Shown here in pieces: positions 36,727 through 45,060 of a stretch of DNA of 64,000 nt. The DNA is from Mesorhizobium koreense (GTDB lineage: Bacteria; Pseudomonadota; Alphaproteobacteria; Rhizobiales; Rhizobiaceae): contig NZ_CP134228.1 of the NCBI RefSeq assembly GCF_031656215.1, positions 372,001 to 436,000 of the forward strand. The letters run 5' to 3'. Numbering within the stretch: the stretch's first letter is position 1; each line of letters begins with the position of its first letter. The translations under genes and the position numbers were made by a program. The notes under the pieces are model-generated. The model made no database searches and had not been told where the DNA came from. It worked only from the letters and a program-made list of their open reading frames with translations.

Positions 36727-38043
36727 TCACTTGATGTATCCGGCCTTTGTCATCTCGCGCGTCGTCAGTTGTTGCGCGCTCGAAAGCGCCTGATCGACCG
36801 AAATCTGGCCGGCAAGCGCCGCCGAAAACTGCTGGCCGACGGCCGTGCCGATGCCCTGGAATTCGGGAATGGCGACGAACTGGACGCCGACATAGGGCAC
36901 GGGCTTGACGGTCGGATGCTCGGGATCGGCGGCCTTGATGGATTCCAGCGTCATCTTGGCGAAGGGCGCCGCGTCGAGATATTTCTGGTTCTCGTAGAGC
37001 GAGGTGCGCGTGCCGGGCGGTACATTGGCCCAGCCGTCCTTGGCTGCGACGACGTCGAGATAGTGCTTGCTGGTCGCCCAGGAGACGAATTTCTCGGCCG
37101 CTTCCGCCTTCTTGGTGCCGGCGGGGATAGCGAGCGCCCAGGACCACAACCAGTTACCGCGCTTGTCGACGCCTTCCTTGTTCGGAGCCAGCGCGAAGCC
37201 GACATCCTTGGCAACCTTGGAGTTCTTCGGATCGGTCACGAAGGAGCCCGCGACGGTGGCGTCGATCCACATGCCGCATTTGCCAGACTGGAAGAGCGCG
37301 AGGTTCTCGTTGAAGCCGTTGGAGGAAGCGCCGGGAGGCCCGTCGTTCTTCATCAGGTCAACGTAGAACGAAAGCGTGTCCTTCCATTCCGGCTGGTCGA
37401 ACTGCGGATGCCATTTCTCGTCGAACCAGCGCGCGCCGAAGGAATTGGACATGGCGGTCAGGAAGGCCATGTTCTCGCCCCAGCCGGCTTTGCCGCGCAG
37501 GCAGATGCCGTAGACGCCGTTCGCCTTGTCGGTCATCTTGTCGGCCGCCTGCTTGATGAAGTCCCAGGTCGGCTTGTCGGGCATCTTCAGCCCGGCCTTG
37601 TCCATGAGGTCCTTGCGGTACATGGTGTAGGAACTCTCGCCGTAGAAAGGCGCGGCATAGAGCTTGCCGTCGGCCGAAAGGCCGCTGCGGATCGCCGGCA
37701 GGAGGTCGTCGACGTCGTAATCCGAGCCGAGATTGTCGAGCGGCAGGAGCCAGTTCTGTTTCGCCCAGATCGGCACCTCGTAGGTGCCGATGGTCATGAC
37801 GTCGTATTGCCCGCCCTTGGTGGCGATGTCGGTCGTCACCTTCTGGCGCAGCACGTTCTCCTCCAGCGTCACCCAGTTCAGCTTGATGTCCGGGTTCGCC
37901 TTGGTGAAGTCGTCCGTCAGGCCCTGCATGCGGATCATGTCGCCATTGTTGACGGTGGCGATGGTGAGCGTGGTCTCCGCCCGCGCGAAACCGGCCATGG
38001 CCAGAACGGAACACGCGCCGAGAATGAGCGATTTCAATTTCAT
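36727..38043 (-). CDS. smoE: Polyol ABC transporter periplasmic binding protein
   Basis: A 438-residue family 1 extracellular sugar-binding protein. A signal peptide (KLKSLILGACSVLAMAGFARA) precedes TLTIATVNNGDMIRMQGL and a body with TWDFIKQAADKMTDKANG and FQSGKCGMWIDATVAGSF, typical of sorbitol/mannitol binding proteins. GGAGGATATCC before the ATG at 38043 fixes the start. It is the first gene of the operon, behind a good sigma70 promoter and near a repeated motif. Confidence 0.94.
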   Translation of the reverse strand: MKLKSLILGACSVLAMAGFARAETTLTIATVNNGDMIRMQGLTDDFTKANPDIKLNWVTLEENVLRQKVTTDIATKGGQYDVMTIGTYEVPIWAKQNWLLPLDNLGSDYDVDDLLPAIRSGLSADGKLYAAPFYGESSYTMYRKDLMDKAGLKMPDKPTWDFIKQAADKMTDKANGVYGICLRGKAGWGENMAFLTAMSNSFGARWFDEKWHPQFDQPEWKDTLSFYVDLMKNDGPPGASSNGFNENLALFQSGKCGMWIDATVAGSFVTDPKNSKVAKDVGFALAPNKEGVDKRGNWLWSWALAIPAGTKKAEAAEKFVSWATSKHYLDVVAAKDGWANVPPGTRTSLYENQKYLDAAPFAKMTLESIKAADPEHPTVKPVPYVGVQFVAIPEFQGIGTAVGQQFSAALAGQISVDQALSSAQQLTTREMTKAGYIK

Positions 38044-38071
38044 GGATATCCTCCCAGACAAACGCAATTTA

Positions 38072-38124
38072 TGAGCAATTGCCTTTCTGATGAGCAATTA
38101 TTCAATGAGAATGACAAATGTCAA
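38072..38124 (-). promoter_or_regulatory. Promoter and operator-like repeats for the smo operon
   Basis: On the minus strand TTGACA (38124-38119) and AATAAT (38102-38097) are separated by 16 bp, a near-consensus sigma70 promoter. Two direct copies of TGAGCAATT read on the plus strand (38072-38080 and 38091-38099), 19 bp apart, overlap and follow the -10 box. They are the best candidates for binding by the adjacent SorC-type regulator. The rest of the 38125-38401 gap shows nothing I can name. Confidence 0.6.
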
Positions 38125-38401
38125 CCCTCATTCGTTGCTGCGCTGCGGCAGGCCGATTATGTAGAGCTGCTATCAAGCTGATATAGCTCCTCATAATTCG
38201 TTGTTTTGGCGCTCTATTTCTAGCTTCCGTGTAATTCACTGCACTGCACGCTCGTACCATCTTTCAAATATCCGCTCTTGAATAGAGCATTTGCTCTGCC
38301 GTAGGCTAAGCGCTGGAATGAGCGGGGCAGCGATCTTTCGACCGTTGCCCTTGCGGCGGCAGATCGGCAATGGCAAAGCGGAGAGGGGCAGGAATCCGGG
38401 C

Positions 38402-39361
38402 ATGAACGGGCGCCAGGAAAGCGGCAATTCAAGCAGGCTCGACGATGCGGCGCGCGCCGGCTGGCTCTATTATGTCGCCGGCAACACGCAGGACCAGATC
38501 GCCGCCAAGCTTGGCGTTTCGCGCCAATCGGCGCAGCGGCTCGTCTCGCTCGCTGTTTCAGAGGGATTGGTTCGGGTCCGTATCGATCATCCGATCGCCA
38601 ATTGCCTGGAACTGGCACAGCGTCTCAAGTCGCGCTACGCGCTCGACCTGGCGGAAGTCGTACCGAGCGACCCGGATTCGCCCTCGACCACCATCGGGGT
38701 CGCGGAAGCCGCCGCCGCCGAGATCGAGCGGCGGCTTTCCTCGCCCGAACCGATCGTCATGGCGCTCGGCACCGGCCGCACGCTGAAGGCGGCGGTCGAA
38801 CAGCTTCCGGCGATGGAGTGCCCGCAGCACAAGGTCGTGTCGCTCACCGGCAACATCGCGCCGGACGGATCGGCAGCCTTCTACAACGTCATCTTCACGC
38901 TCGCCGACACGGTCAAGGCGCGCAGCTTCCCGATGCCGCTCCCCGTCATCGTCTCCTCGCCCGACGAGCGCGCGATGCTGCTTTCCCAGCCGATGATCCA
39001 GCCAACGCTGGCTCTCGCCGCCCGCGCAGACGTGACCTTCATCGGGCTCGGCGATCTCGGACCGAACGCGCCGCTCTACGAGGACGGGTTCATTACGGAA
39101 GCGGAACTGAAGGCGTTGCAGAAGGCCGGAGCGGTCGGCGAGATCGTCGGCTGGGCCTTCGACCGCGACGGGCGGATGATCGAAGGCATAACCAACGACC
39201 GGGTCGCGTCGGCGCCGATCCCGTCACGCGAGAAGTCGCTGGTGGTGGCGCTCGCCATGGGCGAGAGGAAGCTGCCCGGCATCCGCGCCGCCGCCAACCG
39301 GCGGCTGGTCAACGGGCTCATCACCGACGAAAGGACCGCGGCGGCGCTGCTGGAGGGGTGA
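38402..39361 (+). CDS. smoC: SorC-family transcriptional regulator of polyol use
   Basis: A 319-residue regulator: an N-terminal helix-turn-helix (YYVAGNTQDQIAAKLGVSRQ, SAQRLVSLAVSEG) and a sugar-phosphate-binding domain with VMALGTGRTLKAAVEQLP and a FIGLGDLG segment, as in SorC/DeoR-type sugar sensors. It is divergent from smoEFGK-smoS-mtlK and is the probable regulator of that operon, sensing a phosphorylated intermediate. The ATG at 38402 is preferred by family length; in-frame starts exist upstream, for example at 38318. Confidence 0.9.
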   Translation: MNGRQESGNSSRLDDAARAGWLYYVAGNTQDQIAAKLGVSRQSAQRLVSLAVSEGLVRVRIDHPIANCLELAQRLKSRYALDLAEVVPSDPDSPSTTIGVAEAAAAEIERRLSSPEPIVMALGTGRTLKAAVEQLPAMECPQHKVVSLTGNIAPDGSAAFYNVIFTLADTVKARSFPMPLPVIVSSPDERAMLLSQPMIQPTLALAARADVTFIGLGDLGPNAPLYEDGFITEAELKALQKAGAVGEIVGWAFDRDGRMIEGITNDRVASAPIPSREKSLVVALAMGERKLPGIRAAANRRLVNGLITDERTAAALLEG

Positions 39362-39427
39362 GATTTACGCGTCATCCGTCACCCCACTAGGGCAGGATAA
39401 TCATATATGGAATTCGCGCGGCTTCGA

Positions 39428-39562
39428 ACCCCCACCCCTGTCCCCTCTCCACAAGGGGGAGGGAGGCGCTGGCATCGTTCTCCTAGCTAAAATCGTCGAA
39501 ATTCGCGCCAAGCGGCATCGGAGCAAAATTCCCCTCCCCCTTGTGGGGAGGGGTTAACAAGC
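39428..39562. repeat. Family C inverted repeat between smoC and thiY
   Basis: Arms CCCCTCTCCACAAGGGGGAG (near 39443) and its approximate complement CCCCTCCCCCTTGTGGGGAG (near 39533) flank a variable centre. The element fills the gap between convergent smoC and thiY and may terminate both transcripts. Confidence 0.8.
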
Positions 39563-39610
39563 GGCAAAACTCGTACGATCTTCAGACGGATTATCCCGCA
39601 AGAGCAGCGT

Positions 39611-40564
39611 TCATCCCCCCGCGCCTACCTCCACCGAAATATCCCCCAGCGGCGGCGCCTGTTTGATGAGCCCGCGCTTGACCAAAAAATCGCCGAAACG
39701 CCGATAGCGCTCCGCATCGAACGCGGCCGGGCTCTTGGAGAAACGCGGCAGCGTGTCCTGCCAGGCTTGTTTGTTCAGGGCGTCGTTCAGGTCCGGATAG
39801 GCGGCGATGAAGGCCTGCCAGGCGTCGTCCGGATGATTGGTCAGCCAGAGCGCCGCCTTTTCCACCGCCGCGAGGAAGCGCGGCAGGCGGGGATCGTGGG
39901 CGAGTTCGGGCCGCGTGATGTAGATCAGCTCGTCATAGGGCGGCACGCCGTGCTCCTCGGGATAGAAGGCGCGGCCGGGATGGCCGGCAAGCCGCATCTG
40001 GGTGAGCTCGAAATTGCGGTAGCCGCCGATGACGGCATCGACCTTGCCGGCAATGAGCGATGGCGACAGCGAGAAATTGACGTTGACGAGGTTGACGTCC
40101 TTCAGCCCGAGCCCGGCGCTCGACAGCATCTCGGCGAGCAACGCGTCCTCGAAACCGGACACCGAATAGCCGACCGATTTCCCTTTCAGGTCGGCTAACG
40201 ATTTCACCGGCCCGTCGGCGAGCGCGATGACGCTGTTGAGCGGCGTTTCGACCAGCGTGCCGAAGCGGACGATGGGCACGCCGGCGGCATGGTCGAGATA
40301 GAGGTTGGGCTGGTAATAGACCCCGACATCCGCCTGCCCCGCGCCCACCAAGCGCGGCACAGCGGAAGGATCGGAAGGCGGCACCAGTTCGACGTCCAGC
40401 CCCTCTTGCTTGAAGAAGCCTTTTTGCTTTGCCACCACCAGCGGCGCATGATCGGGGTTGACGAACCAGTCGAGCAGGACCGTCAGTTTATCCGCAGCGA
40501 GCGCGGGCGTGGCGAACAGCGCCGCAGCAAGAGCGGCGGCGGCAAGCAGGGATTTCGGTTTCAT
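39611..40564 (-). CDS. thiY: Thiamin-precursor (hydroxymethylpyrimidine-type) ABC transporter binding protein
   Basis: A 317-residue NMT1/ThiY-like periplasmic protein. The signal peptide ends at TPALAADKL, then TVLLDWFVNPDHAPLVVAKQ, the classic opening of ThiY/Thi5-like proteins, and a YQPNLYLDHAAGVP loop. It binds a pyrimidine precursor for thiamin salvage. Its start overlaps the thiX stop (ATGA). It is the last gene of a riboswitch-controlled operon, and no ATPase gene follows. Confidence 0.88.
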   Translation of the reverse strand: MKPKSLLAAAALAAALFATPALAADKLTVLLDWFVNPDHAPLVVAKQKGFFKQEGLDVELVPPSDPSAVPRLVGAGQADVGVYYQPNLYLDHAAGVPIVRFGTLVETPLNSVIALADGPVKSLADLKGKSVGYSVSGFEDALLAEMLSSAGLGLKDVNLVNVNFSLSPSLIAGKVDAVIGGYRNFELTQMRLAGHPGRAFYPEEHGVPPYDELIYITRPELAHDPRLPRFLAAVEKAALWLTNHPDDAWQAFIAAYPDLNDALNKQAWQDTLPRFSKSPAAFDAERYRRFGDFLVKRGLIKQAPPLGDISVEVGAGG

Positions 40565-41328
40565 GATGGAGTGTCCTTGTCTTGCGCTTCCCAAGGCGTG
40601 AGCAGCGGAGCGAGCCGATCGACAGCCCAGCGGAGGATGAGGCTGAGCGCGGCGAGCAGCGCCATGGCGGCGAAGACCCTGTCGGTCTGCATGCGGGCAT
40701 TGGCCTGCACCATGACGAAGCCGAGCCCGGCCGAGGCGCCGACCCATTCGCCCACCACGGCGCCGAGCGGCGCAAGCGGTGCGGCGATGCGTAGGCCCGA
40801 AGCCAGCGCCGGCATGGCAAGCGGCAGGCGGATGTAACGCAGCGTCTGCCAGCGCGTGGCGGATGTCAGCGCTACCGCGTCGAGGATATCCGGATCGGTG
40901 CGGCGGAGCCCATCCGCGAAGGTGGAAGCGATGGGAAAGAAGATGATGATCGAGGCCATGATCACCTTCGAGGCCATGCCGAAGCCAAACCAAACCACCA
41001 GAAGCGGTGCGACGACGAAGACTGGAAAGGACTGGACGACAAGAAGCAGCGGCCATGCGAGCCGCTCGAAGCGCGGCAGCGCCGCCATCGCCAGCGCCAC
41101 CAGCGCCCCGAACGAGGCGCCGCAGAGGAAGCCGAGCGCGATCTCGCTCACCGTGACGAGCCCGTTCCAGCCGAAGAAGCCGGGCTGACGCGCGAATGCG
41201 GCAAGCACCTCAACCGGCGAAGGAAGGATGTAGGGCGCGGGGCGGAAGACGAAGATGGCAAGCTGCCAGGCGATCAGGGGTACTGCGAGCGCAACGAGAA
41301 ACCCGGTTCCGCTGTGAACGCCGGTCAA
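40561..41328 (-). CDS. thiX: Thiamin-precursor ABC transporter permease
   Basis: A BPD-type permease of about 255 residues with six predicted helices and the EAA-like loop VALTSATRWQTLRYIRLPLA. It should form the channel used with ThiY. The start is doubtful: in frame there is a TTG at 41328, a GTG at 41349 inside the upstream family B repeat, and an ATG only at 41511 inside thiD. I give the TTG because the resulting length suits the family, but its ribosome site is poor. Confidence 0.82.
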   Translation of the reverse strand: MTGVHSGTGFLVALAVPLIAWQLAIFVFRPAPYILPSPVEVLAAFARQPGFFGWNGLVTVSEIALGFLCGASFGALVALAMAALPRFERLAWPLLLVVQSFPVFVVAPLLVVWFGFGMASKVIMASIIIFFPIASTFADGLRRTDPDILDAVALTSATRWQTLRYIRLPLAMPALASGLRIAAPLAPLGAVVGEWVGASAGLGFVMVQANARMQTDRVFAAMALLAALSLILRWAVDRLAPLLTPWEAQDKDTPS

Positions 41329-41340
41329 TGCTCCGGCATC

Positions 41341-41478
41341 GACCCCCACTCCGTCCGCTTCGCGGCCACCTCTCCCCCGCTCGACGGGGGAGAGGAAGCG
41401 CCGGCTGAAGCGACGGGCACCCTTCCTCTCCCCTTTTGAGGGGGAGAGGTGGCCCGCGAAGCGGGACGGAGTGGGGGT
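41341..41478. repeat. Family B palindromic repeat, copy 3, inside the thiamin operon
   Basis: Ends GACCCCCACTCCGTCCGCTT and a complementary AAGCGGGACGGAGTGGGGGT, with internal CTCCCCCGCTCGACGGGGGA hairpin. It occupies the space between the end of thiD and the beginning of thiX and is open in the thiX frame. Confidence 0.9.
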
Positions 41479-41491
41479 AATCCCCAATCTA

Positions 41492-42295
41492 TCAGGCTTG
41501 CCAGAGCGCATGGAAATGATGCACCGGCCCGTGGCCGGACCCGACCGAGAGCTGGTCAGCGGCCGCGATGGCGCCGGCTATATAGGCTTTTGCCGCCCGT
41601 ACCGCTTCGCGCGCGTTCGCCCCTTTCGCCAGTTCAGCGGCGATCGCGCTCGAAAGCGTGCAGCCGGTGCCGTGCGTGTTTGGGGTCGCGATACGTTCCG
41701 CCTCGAACCACTCCAGACCGTCCATCGTCGCCAGCACGTCGGGGCTGCCCTCGCCTTCCAGATGGCCGCCCTTGATCAGCACCGACGCCGGCCCGAACGC
41801 GCGGAGCCGCGTCGCCTGTGCCGACATGCCGGCGCGGTCGGCCGCCACCGGCTCGCCGAGCAGCGCGGCAGCTTCCGGCAGGTTGGGCGTCAGCATCGTC
41901 GCAAGCGGCAACAGCCGCGTCGTCAGCGCCTCAACCGCGTCGGGCGCGAGCAGCGCCGAGCCGCCCTTCGCCACCATCACCGGGTCGAGCACGATCGGCA
42001 CGGTCGGATGAGCCGAAAGCACGCCGGCCACGGCGCGGGCGATGCCAGCATTGGCGATCATACCAATCTTCACCGCATCGACGCGGATATCCTCGAAGAT
42101 TGCTTCGATCTGGTCCTCGACGAAACCGGGGGACACCGCCTCGACGCCGGAAACGCCTTGCGTATTCTGCGCCGTCAGCGCCGTGATGGCGGCCATGCCG
42201 TAGACGCCGCGCGCGGCGAACGTCTTGAGATCCGCCTGGATGCCAGCGCCGCCGGACGGGTCGGAACCGGCGATGGAAAGGACATTGCGGATCAT
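41492..42295 (-). CDS. thiD: Hydroxymethylpyrimidine/phosphomethylpyrimidine kinase
   Basis: A 267-residue ribokinase-fold enzyme that phosphorylates HMP and HMP-phosphate. The start NVLSIAGSDPSGGAGIQADL with TFAARGVYGMAAITALTAQN is diagnostic, VLDPVMVAKGG follows, and the catalytic GTGCTLSSAIA motif is near the C-terminus. It overlaps thiE by 4 bp. It is part of a salvage, not de novo, set: no thiC, thiG or thiO is present here. Confidence 0.96.
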   Translation of the reverse strand: MIRNVLSIAGSDPSGGAGIQADLKTFAARGVYGMAAITALTAQNTQGVSGVEAVSPGFVEDQIEAIFEDIRVDAVKIGMIANAGIARAVAGVLSAHPTVPIVLDPVMVAKGGSALLAPDAVEALTTRLLPLATMLTPNLPEAAALLGEPVAADRAGMSAQATRLRAFGPASVLIKGGHLEGEGSPDVLATMDGLEWFEAERIATPNTHGTGCTLSSAIAAELAKGANAREAVRAAKAYIAGAIAAADQLSVGSGHGPVHHFHALWQA

Positions 42296-42966
42296 CGCTC
42301 TGCCTCCGCCTTCTCGCCGGGCCGCATCTGCCGCCTCGCGGCAGAAATTGCTTCCACAATCTCCTCCGCCGCGCGGCGCGGATCGGGCTTGCCGCAGATG
42401 GCCGAGACGACGGCGAGGCCATCCGCTCCGGCTGCCAGCACCGGGGCGGCATGCTCGGCCTTCAGCCCGCTGATGGCGACGGTCGGCACCGGCGAAGCGG
42501 CAACCAGCCGCGCGAGCCCGTCGAGGCCGACCGGCCGCTTGTGATCCGGCTTGGTGGGGGTGGCGAAGACAGGGCCGACCCCGGCATAGTCGACGATCGC
42601 CGGGTCAATCGCGGCGGCGAGCGCTTCCGTCTCGACCGAGACGCCGAGGATCATATCCGGACCGATGCGGGCGCGGGCGGAGCGCGCGTCGCAATCCTCC
42701 TGCCCGACATGCAGTCCCTCCGTCTGAAGCGCGATCGCCGCCTCGACATCGTCGTTTACGATAAGCGGCACGCTGGTGCCGGCGAGCACCACTTTCAGCA
42801 CCCTGCCCATCTCGATCATCTCGGCGGTAGAGGCATGCTTGTCGCGCAATTGCACCATGGTGACGCCGCCGGCGACCGCCGCGCGCGTGGTCTCGACCAT
42901 GCCCATCGGCCCGCAGAGATCGGGGTCGAGCACCAGATAGAGCGAGAGGTCGAACGGCTTTTTCAT
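42292..42966 (-). CDS. thiE: Thiamin-phosphate synthase
   Basis: A 224-residue TIM-barrel enzyme that joins HMP-pyrophosphate and thiazole phosphate. The motifs VTMVQLRDKHAST, LIVNDDVEAAIALQTEGLHV and the phosphate-site segment YAGVGPVFATPTKPDHK are present, and AISGLKAEHAAPVLAAGADG closes the barrel. The start MKKPFDLSLYLVLD overlaps the thiM stop by 4 bp. A longer overlapping frame to 43710 is an artefact. Confidence 0.95.
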   Translation of the reverse strand: MKKPFDLSLYLVLDPDLCGPMGMVETTRAAVAGGVTMVQLRDKHASTAEMIEMGRVLKVVLAGTSVPLIVNDDVEAAIALQTEGLHVGQEDCDARSARARIGPDMILGVSVETEALAAAIDPAIVDYAGVGPVFATPTKPDHKRPVGLDGLARLVAASPVPTVAISGLKAEHAAPVLAAGADGLAVVSAICGKPDPRRAAEEIVEAISAARRQMRPGEKAEAER

Positions 42967-43790
42967 GCCGGCACCGCCTCCAAAAGCCGCGCCTCGCGGT
43001 CGAGGGTTGCGGGATCGAGTGCTGCCAGCGCATCGAGGAACTTCCAACCGAAGGAGCCCGGCCCCTCCGCGACGCGGCCGGCGCGCTCGCCGGCGACGGC
43101 GAAGACCGACAGCGCCGCGACGGACGCCACGAAGGGATCGGCCGGCCGGATCGCGGTGAAGGCGCCGACAAGGCAGGTCAGCGAGCAGCCGAGCGCGGTG
43201 ACGCGCGGCATCAGCGCGGAGCCGCCCTCGATGCGGACGGCGCGCTTCCCGTCGGTGACGAAATCGATCGCCCCGGTCACCGCGACCGTGGCGTCGGTCT
43301 TGCGCGACAGCGCCAGCGCCGAAGCTTCCGCGCTCGCGACCGTATCGCCGCTGTCGACGCCCTGCCCCGCGCTCGTCCCGCCGGCAAGCGCGATGATCTC
43401 CGAAGCGTTGCCGCGGATGATGGCCGGCCGCAGCGCCAGCAGGCCGGCGACCGTGTCGCGCCGGTAGGCGGTGGCGAAATGCGCCACCGGGTCGAGCACC
43501 CATGGCTTGCCGGCCTGGTTCGCTCCGTCCGCCGCGCGGCGCATACCGGCCACCCAATCCGGCGACAGCGTGCCGATATTGACAGTGAGCGCGCCGGCGA
43601 TCTGGGCGAACTCGCCGGCTTCCCGTTCGGCGTGCACCATTGCCGGCGACGCGCCTGCCGCCAGAAGCACGTTGGCCGCGATGTTCATGGCGACGTAGTT
43701 GGTGATGCACTGCACGAGCGGGGATGCCTGCCGCATCTCATCGAGCAGGCTGCCCAGAGAAAAATCTCGTGTAGAATTTCCGCTTGTCAT
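42963..43790 (-). CDS. thiM: Hydroxyethylthiazole kinase
   Basis: A 275-residue ribokinase-like enzyme that salvages thiazole alcohol. It has the substrate region VQCITNYVAMNIAANVLLAA, PWVLDPVAHFAT and the catalytic loop VTALGCSLTCLVGAF, where the conserved GC/AG anion-hole Cys is present. AGGGG six bases before the ATG at 43790 marks the start and is itself part of a hairpin below the TPP riboswitch. It is the first gene of the operon. Confidence 0.95.
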   Translation of the reverse strand: MTSGNSTRDFSLGSLLDEMRQASPLVQCITNYVAMNIAANVLLAAGASPAMVHAEREAGEFAQIAGALTVNIGTLSPDWVAGMRRAADGANQAGKPWVLDPVAHFATAYRRDTVAGLLALRPAIIRGNASEIIALAGGTSAGQGVDSGDTVASAEASALALSRKTDATVAVTGAIDFVTDGKRAVRIEGGSALMPRVTALGCSLTCLVGAFTAIRPADPFVASVAALSVFAVAGERAGRVAEGPGSFGWKFLDALAALDPATLDREARLLEAVPA

Positions 43791-43793
43791 CTT

Positions 43794-43844
43794 CGCCCCT
43801 TTCGGCGGGGCGGTCACGGGGCAGTGTCCTTCAGGCTATGCCCC
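43794..43844 (-). promoter_or_regulatory. Riboswitch expression platform: hairpin masking the thiM ribosome site
   Basis: Between the aptamer and thiM the transcript can form CGCCCC/GGGGCG (43812-43794), which pairs the AGGGG ribosome site, and an upstream GGGGCA/TGCCCC hairpin (43844-43818). No poly-U tract follows, so control of translation initiation is more likely than transcription termination. Confidence 0.6.
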
Positions 43845-43849
43845 GAGCG

Positions 43850-43925
43850 ACTTCCTCCGCCAGCATGATCTGGTTCAGGTTCGAAGGGTGCATCTCAGCC
43901 CGTCTCGCGACGGACGCCCCTGTCT
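43850..43925 (-). ncRNA. TPP riboswitch (thi-box) aptamer
   Basis: Read on the minus strand, GGGGCGTCC, then GGGCTGAGATGCACCC, GAACCTGAACCAGATCATGC and TGGCGGAGGAAG occur in order. CTGAGAT and the GAACCTGA...ATGCTGGCG segments are the conserved thi-box core that binds the pyrimidine and pyrophosphate. It lies 60 bp upstream of thiM and should repress the salvage operon when thiamin pyrophosphate is plentiful. Confidence 0.93.
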
Positions 43926-44000
43926 CTCGGTCGCCCTTATGGCACGGCAAGGCGGCAATGTCATGGCCAAATGAGACGGCGAAGCGCCGCAGGCTGCATC

Positions 44001-44732
44001 TCAGGCGCGGCCGCCCAGGATCGCCAGCGCCTCTTTCGGGTCGATGCGGCCGTCATAGAGCGCGCGGCCGGAGATCGCGCCTTCGAGTTTCTTCGCGTCC
44101 GGCATGGTCATGCGCCTTATGTCTTCGAGCGAGGCAAGCCCGCCCGACGCGATGACCGGGATCGAGACCGCATCGGCCAGTCCGATGGTGGCATCCCAGT
44201 TGATGCCGGAGAGAACGCCGTCCCGGTCGATGTCGGTATAGACGATTGCCGCCACGCCAGCTCCCTCGAATTTTTTCGCCAGTTCGATGACGCCGAGTTC
44301 CGACGCTTCCGCCCAGCCCTCGACCGCCACATTGCCGCCCTTCGCATCGATGCCGACCGCGATCTTTCCGGGGAATCTGCGGCAGGCCTCTCGCACCAGT
44401 TCGGGATCGCGCACGGCGACCGTGCCGAGAATGACGCGCGCCAGCCCGCGACTGAGCCAATCTTCGATTTGAGCAATAGTGCGGATGCCGCCGCCGAGCT
44501 GCACCGGGTTTGCCGTCGCCTCCAGGATCGCCCCGACCGCCGCGCCGTTGACCGACTTGCCGGCGAAGGCGCCGTTCAGGTCGACCACGTGCAGCCACCT
44601 GAAGCCCTGCTCCTCGAAGGCGCGGGCCTGTGCGGCGGGGTCGGCATTGTAGACGGTCGCGGTCGCCATGTCGCCGAGCTTCAGGCGCACGCATTTTCCG
44701 TCCTTGAGGTCGATGGCGGGGAAAAGGATCAC
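44001..44732 (-). CDS. hisA: ProFAR isomerase HisA (histidine biosynthesis)
   Basis: A 243-residue TIM-barrel isomerase of the fourth histidine step. Catalytic Asp residues lie in [20 protein letters not shown] and in [21 protein letters not shown] and VIASGGLAS bind the two phosphates. A GTG start at 44732, preceded by GGAG, fits the family opening (V/M)ILFPAIDL; the open frame continues upstream without homology. hisF, the usual next gene, is absent here: the thi operon follows instead. Confidence 0.95.
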   Translation of the reverse strand: MILFPAIDLKDGKCVRLKLGDMATATVYNADPAAQARAFEEQGFRWLHVVDLNGAFAGKSVNGAAVGAILEATANPVQLGGGIRTIAQIEDWLSRGLARVILGTVAVRDPELVREACRRFPGKIAVGIDAKGGNVAVEGWAEASELGVIELAKKFEGAGVAAIVYTDIDRDGVLSGINWDATIGLADAVSIPVIASGGLASLEDIRRMTMPDAKKLEGAISGRALYDGRIDPKEALAILGGRA

Positions 44733-44772
44733 GGGTCGGGTCGGCTCCGGAACGGTCGGCTGCGGGCCAGGA

Positions 44773-45060
44773 TCAGAGGCCTTCGACGATGGCCAGGTGC
44801 GAGGTCGCGGTGGCGCGGCGCAGTTCGAGCGCGGCCTTGTATTCCGGCGAATGGTAGCAGGCAACGGCGTCGGCATAGGAGCCGAATTCGACGATCACCG
44901 TACGCTCGGCCGGAAATCCCTCCGGATACCGGGCGTCGCCGCTCGAGGCCAGGAATTTGCCGCCGAACTTCCGAAACGCCTCGTCATAGGCTCCTACATA
45001 ATTCCTGAACCTTTCGGGATCGGTGATCGACACCATCGCGATCCAGTAGCCCTTCTTCAT
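44773..45060 (-). CDS. DUF1330 family protein
   Basis: A 95-residue ferredoxin-like fold protein starting [20 protein letters not shown], with a [10 protein letters not shown] centre and a [20 protein letters not shown] segment, the typical DUF1330 (NIPSNAP-like/ABM-like dimer) pattern. GGAG before the ATG at 45060 and a 4-bp overlap with hisH support this start over a GTG at 45069. It is embedded in the his operon between hisH and hisA, as in related Hyphomicrobiales. Function unknown. Confidence 0.85.
   Translation of the reverse strand: MKKGYWIAMVSITDPERFRNYVGAYDEAFRKFGGKFLASSGDARYPEGFPAERTVIVEFGSYADAVACYHSPEYKAALELRRATATSHLAIVEGL

Noticed and set aside
34964-36793. 609-residue plus-strand open frame rich in Asp, Gly, Arg
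   Set aside because: Antisense to smoG and smoF; composition is typical of GC-rich shadow frames.
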